Positions 1 to 10,720 of a DNA stretch of 64,000 nucleotides are shown in pieces; the stretch's first letter is position 1; the number at the start of each line of letters is the position of its first letter. Source of the stretch: Cycas panzhihuaensis. Its lineage: Eukaryota; Cycadophyta. Under the pieces are notes generated by a model. The model saw only the letters and a list, made by a program, of their open reading frames with translations. It was not told the origin of the DNA and searched no databases. Location of the stretch: assembly GCA_023213395.1 (NCBI GenBank), contig CM041465.1:50227741-50291740 (forward strand), read 5' to 3'. The translations under genes were made by a program, and so were the position numbers.

Positions 1-1996
1 TTTATTTTCTCTATTTCATCTTTTTTTCAACACAAAAGAGGTTTCGAAAATTCTTTATTATAGTATTAAAAAGGCCTAACCTTGTATGTTGAGAGCTCTC
101 CTTAGGTATCAACACTTTTTAGCCCTTATTGCAACTTTAAAGACAAGCATAATAAGCTTTTCCAAGTAAGTTTTATTATTTCTCTTTCAATTTTTTTTTT
201 AATTAAAAAAAAAAAACGTAGTTTCTTAAGTTAGGATAACCATAAGAAAAACAAAAGAACCCTCCCATTTCTCTAAGTGCCATTTTGTTAAGGGAAAGAA
301 ATAAAGAATACATCTCTTTAAAAACCAAATCTCTTTTTTTCCTTGAGAAAGAAATAAAAATCTAAAAAGAAATTATCTTACATTACTTTTCTTTCAAAAG
401 GATAAAAAGACATTTCTATCATTTGAAATTCTTTAGTTGTATTCACAAAATTAAAAGAGCATTTAGGGTCAATTTTCATTATTTACCATTAGTTCATAAA
501 AGATTTAAAAAAAAAAAAAGGAAAAGAAGAAAAGAAAAAGTATTTATAGTTGTACTTATTTAGTTTATATTAGCTTTATATTAGCTTCATATTTTCTTAT
601 TTGGTATTTTGCATTTGGATTGCTTGTTCATATAATACAAAAGTGCATATAGTTGTGCATTTAGGATTACTTGCTTCTTGGTCCCCCTAGAATAGGTCTA
701 GTTCTACTGGTTAGAACCCTATTGATTGAACAGGTAATGATTACCCTAGAATATCAACCTTGTCCTTCCTTTAGAAGTTAATATGCCCTATTATGAGGGA
801 GTTTTTAATTGATTGGGCCTTCATCTCCTCAACATATTAGACTATCCCTACATTGGGAGTCATTTTTACTTCTAGCCATGTCCCACATGCTAAAAGTGGT
901 AGTCCACCATCACATTTTGGGTTGACAGTGGCTTCCTTTTTCTTTTTCACCTCTAAGTGTGACAATCTACTAGAGTCAAATGTGGGCATCTCTAGGCTAT
1001 CCATCCTCATAGATGGATCATCATTAAGTGAACGAGACCCCAACAGTTGACCCCTAATAGGGTCATTAATCTAGGGTCTAATCTCTCCTAGATCCCTACA
1101 CTTATTAATCCTCTCATTTCTCATCATAGTTTACTCCTTCTAGATGAGTTAGAGATTTGGGGTTAAGATCCTTTTTTATAACCAAAAACTTAGAGAGAGT
1201 AGGTGAGTAAGATGCCATAAGACATTGATTTAGGGAAACTTTCCCCTAACGTGCCCCTTGCCAACCAATGATTACTTTTCTCCCTGACAAAAAGGGGATC
1301 TTACTATTTTGGTTATTTATGTTTCTCTTTTCCTAGCTTAGGACTCTTTTGGTTTGGTTTCCTTCCTCCTAGTTGTAACCAACTATAACCAAGTGAGACC
1401 AAGTTTGTAACCAACTAAGAGTGCAACTAAAGCATAACTAGGTTATAACCAAGTGAGACTAACTGAGACCAAGTTGCAACTAACTATAACCAAGTAAGAC
1501 CAAGGTTACAACTAATTAAGACTAAGTGCAACCAGGTTATAACTAACCATAACCAAAGCATGACTAGGTTACAACCAATTGAGACCAAGCGAGGCTATGT
1601 TATAACCAATTATAACTAAGTTAGATGAAGGTTGTAATCAACTACAACTAAGTACAACTAGGTTATAACTAAATGTAATTAGATATAACTAGGTGAGGCC
1701 AAGGTTGCAATTGACTATAACCAAGTGAGACTAAGGTTGCAACTAACTACAACCAAGTAATACTAGATCATAACAAATAATAACCAGTTATAACTAGGAT
1801 TACAACCAAGTACATCTAATTTATAACCAACCTTAATCGAATCAAACCATCTTATACAATCATCCAACACATATAGAGAAATTATCCCTATTTGCTTAAA
1901 TAGAGTCAAAAGTCCTAGTTAGACCTAGTTACTTTAAAACTCTTACTCTTAAGTCAATTTAGTTAACTAGGCCCCCTAAACTTGAAACATTTCCCA
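1..1996 (+). repeat. TatA 5' LTR (right part only)
   Basis: This stretch is repeated at the far end of the element (13842-13913 and 19440-21323), including AT-rich leader-like DNA, the block around 60-160 and a degenerate minisatellite. Both copies end in a CA dinucleotide, and this one is followed at once by a primer-binding-site-like sequence. The stretch at 70-74 (AAAGG followed by CCTAACC) is the unoccupied version of the site where CHR inserted in the other copy. Short open frames here, for example near 840-1050, have no recognisable product. Confidence 0.75.
1370..1835 (+). repeat. degenerate minisatellite in TatA 5' LTR
   Basis: About 460 bp built from roughly 10-12-bp variants of AACCAAGTGAGACC and AACTAACTATAACC. 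The copies are too diverged for a strict consensus. A homologous array occupies the same place in the 3' LTR at 20735-21170. The strand is strongly biased: G sits mostly in AAGTGAG or AGGTT contexts. Confidence 0.75.
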
Positions 1997-2014
1997 ATGA
2001 CCATACTAGGGGGT
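1997..2014 (+). other. TatA primer-binding site (degenerate)
   Basis: The sequence ATGACCATACTAGGGGG directly follows the LTR end. It matches the equivalent sites in TatB (TTGGCGACCATACTAGGGAC) and TatC (TTGGTGACCATATTGGGGAC). The intact form TGGCGAC..GGGGAC resembles the non-methionine, Arg-type tRNA primer sites described for Tat/Ogre elements. The tRNA identity is inference. Confidence 0.6.
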
Positions 2015-2589
2015 TTTCAAAACTTCTTAGCCTCCCTTTAAATACCTCTCACTTCATGACCATCATAATTTTATTTTGTTTTAGTGGATCCTTCACAAAC
2101 ATACCCTAGACTATCCTAGAGACTTCTTGGTCTCCCACCTACAAATCATGTTGCTTTATCTCTTCCTATTAACCTAACATTATGAGAAGGTTATGAGTCT
2201 TCTATTAATAATTCCAAGTTTTCCATTAGGACTTCTAACATAAACAATCCATTTTAGTATGAAGAAAAGCCCTTGTTTTATATAATGCCCATTAGCAAAG
2301 TAGTTCATCTATTTAGAAACATCTCTTTGGAAGGAAATGGCATGTTATCTTCATCTCCCTTTATCAACCACTAGAGACCCTTACCCTGCAATGAGGGGCT
2401 TAAAGTGTTCACTTCAAACCCCACTCTTCCCATGGTACATCCCTTTGAGATAGCCTCTAACCATATTTTTCCGATGTAGACTACCCCATATATCACTACT
2501 AAAGAGAGGGGAGATCATGTGTTGGCCTCTCAACCCTTTATCTTGGTCATGGACCTCAACAACCCTATTTAAATATCTCACATTACCCC

Positions 2590-4580
2590 TCTTACATCTT
2601 GGCAACATCCCCCTTCCTTAGGAACTTCTCAAATGGGTCCACAACCTTCTTTTATTCCTCTTGTTCAAGGAACCACTTATCAACAAGGGACTCTTCATAC
2701 ACCTAAATTTGTTTCTCCTCAGAGAGAAACACATCCTCTCCAAATTAATCCTTTCCATGCTTAACTCTACTCCACTAGTTCATGCATGCCTTTCCTTCAA
2801 GCATTAATGTTTATCCCTCAAGATTCTATATTCAATCAAACTATCCCCCAATTTAGTATGATAATTCCCACACTTTCCCAACCTCCTGATGCTCAAGCAA
2901 CATCCTTTACTTCTAACCCACAAGGATATCCTAGTCAACCTCTTAGCTATGTTCTATATCCTTAGCAAGCCCCTTATCAATAGGCTATCCCTCAAGGGGT
3001 ATGCTTACCTCATGCTCCTATTAATCCTCTTTCTAGATATGTGACACCCTAAATCCACTCCCCTCTCCTCTCTTACCCTTAAACAACTGAAATTTTGGAT
3101 CCTGCTCAAACAACTCCTTAAATAACTTCATTGCTTATGGCTAGGAATTTTTATATTGATTATAGGAAGAGTTTATTTCCATAGGAAATTTTATTTCTTC
3201 TCTTCCACCTTTCATTACCAAATTGCCTAAGTTTTGGGGTAAATTCTCTTAAGATCCTATGACACATATCCAAGTCTTTACTCTTTCTTACAATAATTAT
3301 CTACCTTATGACTATGTAATAATGCACCTATTCCCTAAAACTCTTCAAGGTGATGCCTTGAAGTGGTTTTATCAACTTAAACCATCATCCATTTATATTT
3401 TTCAATAGTTGGTCGATACCTTTGTCAACTATTTTGACATTGTTTGACCATTTTATATAGGAATTAAGTCCTTGTTATCTATTAAATAAAGAGATAAAGA
3501 GTCCTCTAAGACTTAGTTCACTCCTCTTAAGCCTCGTTGGATGACACTCTACTTTATGATCTATTCACCAATGCCCTTAGGCCACAAGTACATCCCAAAG
3601 TCTTAAAGTTGATGCTAAATTCTTATAAAGATATAATAGAAAAATGCATTACCTTTGAAACCTTTGATATTTAGGCAGGAATTAAGAAACTTTCCAAATT
3701 AATTGATTCTAATGATAAACCTACCCCTCTTACTAAAAGTAAACCACCTAAGGAAGAACATATGTATGATCATCTTACCTCTATCATTTGAGCACTAGAA
3801 AGGTCAATCAACACAAAACTTCATGTTAACCCTAATTTTGAAACAACACAAGAGATAAAAATTATCTAATTTCTTAAGCAAAAGAGAGATCAACCTTTTA
3901 GTACCCTTTTACCAAAAAATATGCCTTAATGCACATACCATTAGATGGATACATATGATTATGAACAATGTAACAAACTTAAGGCCATTTTTAAAGCATA
4001 AACAGTTGAAGGATAAGCCTATCTCTAAACCAAATCAAGACCAACCAATTCATAAGGACCCATTACCTAACCATGCTAAGAAGTCATCGCAAGATAGAGG
4101 TAAGGCCAAAGTTGATGATAGTCATGATTCTTCATATTATGATTCTAAATATAATGATAAAGGTTCACCTCCTAATAAACAAAACATTAGAAAGATTAAT
4201 CCTCTAATCAAACCTCCCAAAAAAGGAGATGAACCTAAGAAGACTATCAATATAGTAGAGGCTTATAAAATTTTCACCTTAATTAAGGTGAATGATTCTA
4301 ATAATTCATCTAAAGACAAATCCTTGGATAGTCCCCCTCAACTACCTATTAAACCTATACATTTTAGGTATATTCTACAACCAACTAAAGAGGGCTCTTT
4401 CTCACTTCTAGAAGAGTTAAAGACTATTCCCATTGGAATCTCTATCTTAGATCTCTTGAAAAGCCACCTAAAATAAAGGAAACTCCTTTTATACAACTTG
4501 GGGGTTCCTAATCCATCTTCTCCTAAGAATCCAATTGTCACTTTGGATCCCAATCTTTTACAAGATGAAGAGAAATGAAA
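2590..4580 (+). pseudogene. TatA gag remnant
   Basis: The capsid region lies at about 3140-3640. It aligns at DNA and protein level with the gag of TatB (35235-35800) and TatC (55240-55780), sharing the Tat pattern of a leucine-rich stretch, a Leu-Lys-Trp-Phe core and a later Phe-Val-Asn-Tyr-Phe. Upstream, 2600-3130 is a Pro/Gln-rich linker now full of TAG and TAA codons. The longest open part, 3955-4476, encodes a 173-residue Lys/Ser/Pro-rich tail that ends near the segment linking gag to protease (an Ile-Gly-Ile-Ser-Ile motif shared with TatB and TatC). Upstream of 2590 the first few hundred bases after the primer site show no clear coding match. The gene is not functional. Confidence 0.65.
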
Positions 4581-4589
4581 CCGCAATGA

Positions 4590-4880
4590 AACCTCAACCT
4601 TCTATATTGAAATCATGAAAGATGATGTTAAAATTAAGAGGTGTGTAATTAATAAAGGGTCCTTGGTTAACATTATTCCACTATGATTTTTTGAAGATTT
4701 AGAAATTTCAACTTGTGAACTAGTCGATTGGGTCTCTCAAGGCTATGACAAAAAAAAAAAAAAAAAACCATAGGCCAAGTTACCCTTCTTCTCACACTTA
4801 AAGGCAAAATCATCATGGCTAAAGTCACTATTATTGATTTCAATTTTGAATTCAATATGCTTCTTAGCTAACCTTAGATT
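4590..4880 (+). pseudogene. TatA retroviral-type aspartic protease remnant
   Basis: This matches the protease block of TatB (36830-37150): a motif equivalent to Val-Val-Asp-Asn-Gly is here Val-Ile-Asn-Lys-Gly, so the catalytic Asp is lost. It is followed by an Ile-Ile-Pro-Leu stretch and a degenerate leucine-rich end. An uninterrupted run of about 18 A at 4750-4767 breaks the reading frame and looks like slippage growth. It lies between gag and reverse transcriptase as expected. Confidence 0.6.
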
Positions 4881-5559
4881 AGCCAAATGTTAGTAGTCTA
4901 TTTTTTATTATTTGGTAAATTTAAGTTTATCTATAATAGAGAGCTAAAGGTCATCAAGCGTAAGAACATACTTGTATAAATATTGGTCCCATTAGTTGAG
5001 ACAATCCAAGACAAGGTGAATCATCCTCTCCCCTTACCTCCTTGGGTTTTGGTCAATACTTTGACGTTGATTTTCCATTTTAAATTAGTTAATAAGAAAC
5101 CAAAGTAGTCGTCATGATTACTACCACTCAACAATCCAAACCATCTACAAATCTTCTCAAGAGCATGTTACCTCAATTAGATCCACCATCTCAATTTGAT
5201 CTCTTGTCTCAATTAGATTGGACCATCCCCATCTAAAATTCATTACAAATGACACATTCCCTTATCGATGTTATTCTTCTAATATCAAGTTACACAATCT
5301 CTTAAGAAATTAACTTAAGAGAGCCACATTCTATTCCCCAACACTTAAAAACCCTTTTCCATTTGAAGTCATCTTGAAAATAATAAAGTAGTCCTTGAAC
5401 GTTTAGTAAGATCCTCTCCTAATTGACCTTTTAATCATCATAAATTAGGATTTACTAAGTGTATTCATTCTTATTCATCGTTACCAACTTGTAATCACCA
5501 ACCATTCCTTTCTTCTTTATCTCTTGATCTAGGCCCTTCCCATTTTGAAGAAGGAAATA

Positions 5560-6450
5560 TGATGCTCATTAAGGATTCCATTAACGTTAATATTAGAACC
5601 CTAGAAGAAACCAATATAATCAAAGTAGGTGCTAGTTGTTCACCTTATGAAATTGAGCAACTACACAATCTCTTTATTGAATTTTCTTTTACTTTTACAT
5701 GGGACTATTTTAACATGAAAAGGCTTATAATCTAAGGTTATCATTTATAACATTATAACCTTACTTGGTGTAAAGCCCAAATATCAGGAAAAAAGACCTA
5801 TTTGCCCATGTTTATATGCTTCCAGTACGCAAGAAGTTGAAAAACTTCTTAAAGCAAGTTTTATTGAGTCGATTGATTACTCACAATAGGTTTCTAATAT
5901 TGTCCCTATTATAAAAAAGAATGGTTCCATTAGAATATATGTTGGCTTCTGTGACGTTAATGATTCTTATCCCAAAGATAATTTTTCCACTTCCTTTTAC
6001 TAATCAAATTTAAGACCAAACCATTAGGTTTGAATTGATGTCTCTTATGGACAGTTTCTTAGGTTATAATTAGATCCTTATCTCCCCTTAAGACCATCAT
6101 AAGATTACTTTTACCACTCCTTAGGGTACCTTCATATACAAAGTCATACCTTTTGGTCTTAAAATCATTGGGGATACTTACCAATGAGCTATGGTCTTCA
6201 TATTTCATGATCTATTAGGGCATACCATTATCATTTATCTTAATGATATGTTAGCCTTATCTTGCCATTATGAAGAACATATACATAACCTTAGAAAGAT
6301 TTTTGAATGATGTCAAAAGTACTAACTTTACTTAAATCCCAATAAGTATGATTTTGTAGTCACCTCTAGGAAAATGCTAGGTAACATTATTTCCAAAGAC
6401 AGTATCAAAGTCAATCTAACAAGGTGGCTACTATTATAGATATGCCACCT
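5560..6450 (+). pseudogene. TatA reverse transcriptase remnant
   Basis: Fragments in several frames align in order with TatB and TatC reverse transcriptase: the block with Val-Ser-Asn-Ile-Val-Pro-Ile-Ile-Lys-Lys-Asn-Gly (about 5890-5930), the fingers/palm segment with Pro-Lys-Asp-Asn-Phe, and the catalytic region near 6230, where the usual Met-Asp-Asp reads Leu-Asn-Asp. A Met-Pro-Pro-Pro stretch at about 6440 marks the thumb-connection boundary. There are many stops and frameshifts. The enzyme would have copied genomic RNA into DNA in virus-like particles. Confidence 0.65.
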
Positions 6451-6469
6451 CCTTGGACTTAAAAGCAAT

Positions 6470-7220
6470 CAAATCCTTCTTGGGTAGACTCATTTTCTTA
6501 AAACATTTTATAATAGACTTTGCTCTAAATACTGAACCCTTAACAAATCTCCTTAAGAAGTATGTTCCCATCAGGTGGGTTTCAACCACCTAAGATTCTT
6601 TTGATAAATTGAAATAAGCCCTTATTTTAGCTCCCATCCTTACCTCGCCATATTTTAATAAGCCATTTATTCTATACACCTCATCCACTGAAGACTCCTT
6701 AGGTGTTATGTTGGCCCAAGAAGATGAATTTGCTAAAGAACGAGCATTTTACTTCATTAGTTGTACCTTAGTAGTAGTTGAACTTAATTATTCTCCTTCT
6801 AAAAAAGAATGTTTGATTTTAGTTTATGCTACTAAGAAACTTTGCTCTTACCTACTAGGGAACACCACTTTTGTCATAGCCTAAATAGACCCAATTTATC
6901 TATTAGTCACAAACATTGATTTAACGAGACAAGATAGTAAGTGGGCCTTTCTCCTCTAAGAGTTTGACTGAAGGGTAGTGAATCATAGGTCCAAAAAAGG
7001 TATGGTTATCACTAAACAACTTGTTGCAGTACCATTACCTAATCATAACTCTATAACCATTAATGATTCTCTCCCAAGTAAGCATGTATTACAAGTTGAT
7101 ATTGCTCTCATGGATAACAATTGGTATAAAGGCATTCGAGTTTATCTTAATGATCAAACTTACCCTCCTAATACTGATTTTAAGAAACGAAAAAGGGTGA
7201 GAGCCTCTACACATAAATAG
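6470..7220 (+). pseudogene. TatA RNase H and linker
   Basis: This aligns with TatB 38880-39400. It includes a Leu-Gly-Val-Met-Leu-Ala stretch after the first catalytic block, a Lys-Lys-Glu-Cys-Leu motif and the Ala-Thr-Lys-Lys-Leu segment. The last 243 bp (6978-7220) stay open and encode the basic linker that begins near Ser-Lys-Lys-Gly-Met-Val and precedes integrase. The preceding part is interrupted by stops. It is the ordinary gypsy RNase H, distinct from the second RNase H at 8240. Confidence 0.6.
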
Positions 7221-7690
7221 CTCCTTATTAACAACATATTGTATAAATGCTCTTTTGATGGTATCTTATTAAGATGTCTCTCATCTTTGAAAGCCCAAAC
7301 TACTCTAGCTAAATGTCATGATAGGATTTGTAGTGGTTATTTTGGTGGCCAATTAATAGCTCTCTGACTCCTTAGGATAGGTTATTATTAGCCATCCTTA
7401 TTCAAAGACGCTTATGTCTAAGTACTAAAATGTGAAAATTGTCAAGCACATTCTTCCTTAATCCATCAATCATCCACTTCCCTTAGATCAATCCTTACCC
7501 CTTAGCCTTTCTCATAATGCATACTTAATCTCATAGGATAGACTCACCCTCCATCATCAGTAAGTCACAAGTTTATCCTAACCACTATTGAGTACTTTAT
7601 AAAATATAATGAAGAAAGTTCTTTAATCCATACCACTAGTAAAGTAATTTCTACCTTTATCTTTCAACATATTATTTGTCATTTTGGGAA
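7215..7690 (+). pseudogene. TatA integrase, N-terminal half only
   Basis: The zinc-binding part (a His near 7310 and a Cys-x2-Cys-equivalent near 7430) and the first part of the catalytic core, with the Lys-Phe-Ile-Leu-Thr-Thr-Ile-Glu-Tyr-Phe segment at about 7570-7600, align with TatC 59680-60110. Homology stops near 7688, just before the second catalytic Asp. What follows is not integrase, so a deletion or replacement is inferred. Confidence 0.6.
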
Positions 7691-8239
7691 AATAATAAGG
7701 ATGTGTTCTTAATCACATTCGTCCATCATGTCTTGATGAAGATTGCATAATGGTTATAGTCACATGTTTCCCTAATAGTCATGAGATCAGATCAGATGAG
7801 CTACTTAGAAAGTGACTTCAGTAATGTTTGGTTCATTATGACCCTTATCTAAGCTGTCATACAAAGTAACACCCTTCCTTAAAAAAAAAGGTGTATAAAT
7901 ATTGTATATAATTATTAGCACTATCTTGGCATCTAAGGTAAACTGCATATCAACTTTGTCCCCACCTACATCATGTAATTAGGATCTAATTATGTGCATT
8001 ATATAAGAGCTTTAGATCCAGTTGCTTGGGCTAATTATGGCCTCAATTATGATAAGAACATATTCAACATATGGAAGGCTATACCATGACTTAGGAAAAA
8101 GGTGACCCTCATGATCAAACTGAGCCATGAAGTCCCCATTTATATTAAGACTAAGTTACACCCTTAATAAGTTGATTCCCATACCTTCTCCTTATTCGTC
8201 AGTCTATCTCTAAGCTAGTGATATTTCTCTATTATAGCT
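7691..8239 (+). other. TatA segment between truncated integrase and second RNase H, unassigned
   Basis: No homology to the integrase C-terminal domain of TatB or TatC is visible. The plus strand from about 7925 reads as a degraded protein-like stretch with few stops and leads straight into the second RNase H, so it may be a tether domain of that enzyme. I do not recognise a family. Confidence 0.35.
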
Positions 8240-8640
8240 TTGAACATTTATACTAATGGTGGGAGCTAAGGGAACCTTTGAATCATTACCTTAGCATGGG
8301 TTATTTGTCATCATAAAGGAATTATTATCACTAGTGCCAATTTCTTTATTCCTTAAGCAACTAATAATGAAGTTGAACAACTTGTTATTATCATAGCTCT
8401 TTTAGATGTTTTTTGTTTTTATAATGGACTAATCAACTTATTCTCTAACTCTAAAGTTTTAGTTTTCCAACTTACTCAAGTCTACCAAACGCATTCTACT
8501 CACCTACATTCCTTATTTAGTTAGGTTATTACCTTATTATCTTATTTATTAAGCATTCCCATATAACATATTTCAAGAACCCAAAACATTGAAGCTAACT
8601 TTCTTATATCTTATATAACTGGACACTTTCATCCATGATC
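8240..8640 (+). pseudogene. TatA second (archaeal-type) RNase H remnant
   Basis: The plus strand reads Tyr-Thr-Asn-Gly-Gly-Ser then, after a stop, Gly-Asn-Leu; later Asn-Asn-Glu-Val-Glu and then Ser-Asn-Ser-Lys-Val. These correspond to the DG(A/S)xxGNxG, (T/N)NxxE and (D/N)SxxV motifs of archaeal-type RNase H. The same motifs occur in TatB at 44640-44870. A second RNase H of this type is a known trait of the Tat lineage. Here it directly follows integrase-derived sequence and precedes the antisense gene, unlike TatB. Confidence 0.6.
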
Positions 8641-9059
8641 CTAAGTTAAGTGAAATATTATCTCTTAATCATGATCCAAAGTTTATTTTGTATATAACCT
8701 ATCTTACCTCTACAATGAGGATAAACTATAACTCTAAAAATATGCTTACTAAATAGTATAAACTATGGTAGTCATAATAATCCATCCCAAGGAAACTATA
8801 AAATATCATGAAATTACCCCAACACTAAAATAACTCTATAAAATTATTAATAAATCCAACTACCTTCTTGTAAATAATTAAAAATGAATATCCAAATACA
8901 TATATAGAAACTACTTTAGGGATAAAAAATGATGGAGTTCCATTCAAGGAAAGAGTCATCTCAATTTTATATACACACCATATGGAATAAATGAAAATAA
9001 ACATATACATAAATAACAATGAATACTATACATAAAATACAACATACAGCATCAACTTC

Positions 9060-10720
9060 TGATGTAGGAAGTCCTCTATCTATAATACATCCTTTCTTCC
9101 CCTTTTATTTATAAGGGAAAATAGTCAAAATCATAACCAAGACTATTTGGAACTCCCTTGGTCTCCCTCTACTAGCCAATCATGACCACGGGACACCTCT
9201 CCTTGATGTGCAGTGGCCCATCCCTATTCAGTACTCTAACTAGTTGAATAAGTCACTTGTCCATTGCCTATAAGATTGACATCCTCCTAAGATGTCATCT
9301 CTCATTTTTAATAACTTGAGGATACCTCTCCAATCCAATTACCTCTATCTCACAAGCAACTAACTCACCCTAAATCTTAGCCTCTTGTACTATCATCTTA
9401 GCTTCTTGCATTGCCATACTAGCTTCTAATATCCTATACAAGTCTCAAGCTTTGATAATTAGAGTAAAGTATCTAGTGTTGGTTCCCAAAAACTCTAGAT
9501 CTTCGTCCTGTCAAACTAGTGTCTTCATTGGTCTATATACAAATGAACGAAACCCATCTAGTATATGCCTCATAAACATCCCATCTAATCTATCTCCATT
9601 TGTGTATATAATCAAATATCAAATGAATTAGTCCCTTCACCAACAACCAATCAATCATATAATAATAAACCACTCTTACTTTTCATTAAAATAATGTACA
9701 AAATCACACATACCATCTGCCTCTCATCCACTAGCTCAATGATCTCCTATGGATGCTCCCCATGCATATAAACCTCTCCACCACATCCCTCTCCCCTATG
9801 TCACCTCCTTGAGCTGCTTCACCACCACCATCACCTCTTATAAGATCTCTCTCTCTCACCACCAACATTTATATCCTTATGGATATCCTCTCCTCCCCCT
9901 CCCCCTCCCCTTGGTAGATGGGATAGGGCTACTCTATCTCTTGCTACTCCTCAATCCACCATGTTATCACCTACTCCTCCTCCACCTCCCCCTCCTCCCT
10001 TTGGTTGAGGAGGTAGTCCTTCTACTATTGTTATATTTGCCTCATTATTTGATCATGGAGGCATCTCATCATATAGGTTCACAACCCATTGGTTGTAAGT
10101 CATTTGGTATAGTTTTGGGCTATGTAAAGATCATGCCTATATCTCCCTATATACCTACAATTACATATGCTAATGGTTCATCACTAAGTCCATCTTAGTT
10201 AACTGACTAGGTATTCCTCCTAACTAAGTTAGAGGAATATAGTCATAAAGCCAACATAACAAAACAGATGTGTAGGAAAATCCACCCTCTCCATTACATT
10301 GAATCCTCGATAACTAGTGACTAATGTTATCTAATATATACTAAGCACAATTATACCTAATCCCAAATCACACTATCTCACTACACTCACCCATTAACTA
10401 GGAAGACCCATAAAATTTTGGATCCTCGCTATCCAAAATAGAATAATTAAAATGATCACCTTCCTAATTATAGGAATATCCCTCATTCATCTAAAGGTTG
10501 AAATACTAACTCCAAGTCTCCCAATATGACCTATCTCTCTAGTCATATACTAGCTAATAGTGGTCCTATCCTCCTTCTCCATCACTCTCAATGGGGCAAT
10601 GTTCTCCTTATGCCATGAAACACCCAAGATCTTCCCCACTTCCCTCACACTAATCCTTAGATCTCATAGTCCCCTAAACCAAAAAAAAAAAAATTGTTCC
10701 ACAATCTAATAGCCTACTAA
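9060..10720 (-). pseudogene. TatA antisense gene remnant
   Basis: On the minus strand, 10660-10580 contains a motif of the form Asp-Leu-Arg-Ile-Ser-Val-Arg-Glu-Val-x-Lys-Ile-Leu-Gly-Val. It aligns with the plant-mobile-domain-like motif of the TatB and TatC antisense genes. The block 10430-10490 matches TatB 42960-43010 at DNA level. Lower down, 9760-10030 encodes a Gly/Asp/Glu-rich part on this strand (the plus strand shows a meaningless Leu/Pro-rich open frame, 9749-10198). A splice-donor-like GATG|GTATGTG lies at 9713 on the minus strand, and 9520-9060 holds a further Gln/Arg/Glu-rich coding-like stretch. Many stops make it a pseudogene. Confidence 0.5.

Noticed and set aside
4673-4855. 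Minus-strand 60-codon frame with poly-Phe
   Set aside because: It is the complement of the A run within the TatA protease remnant.
9749-10198. 149-codon Leu/Pro-rich plus-strand open frame
   Set aside because: It lies opposite the acidic part of the TatA antisense gene; composition explains the open frame.
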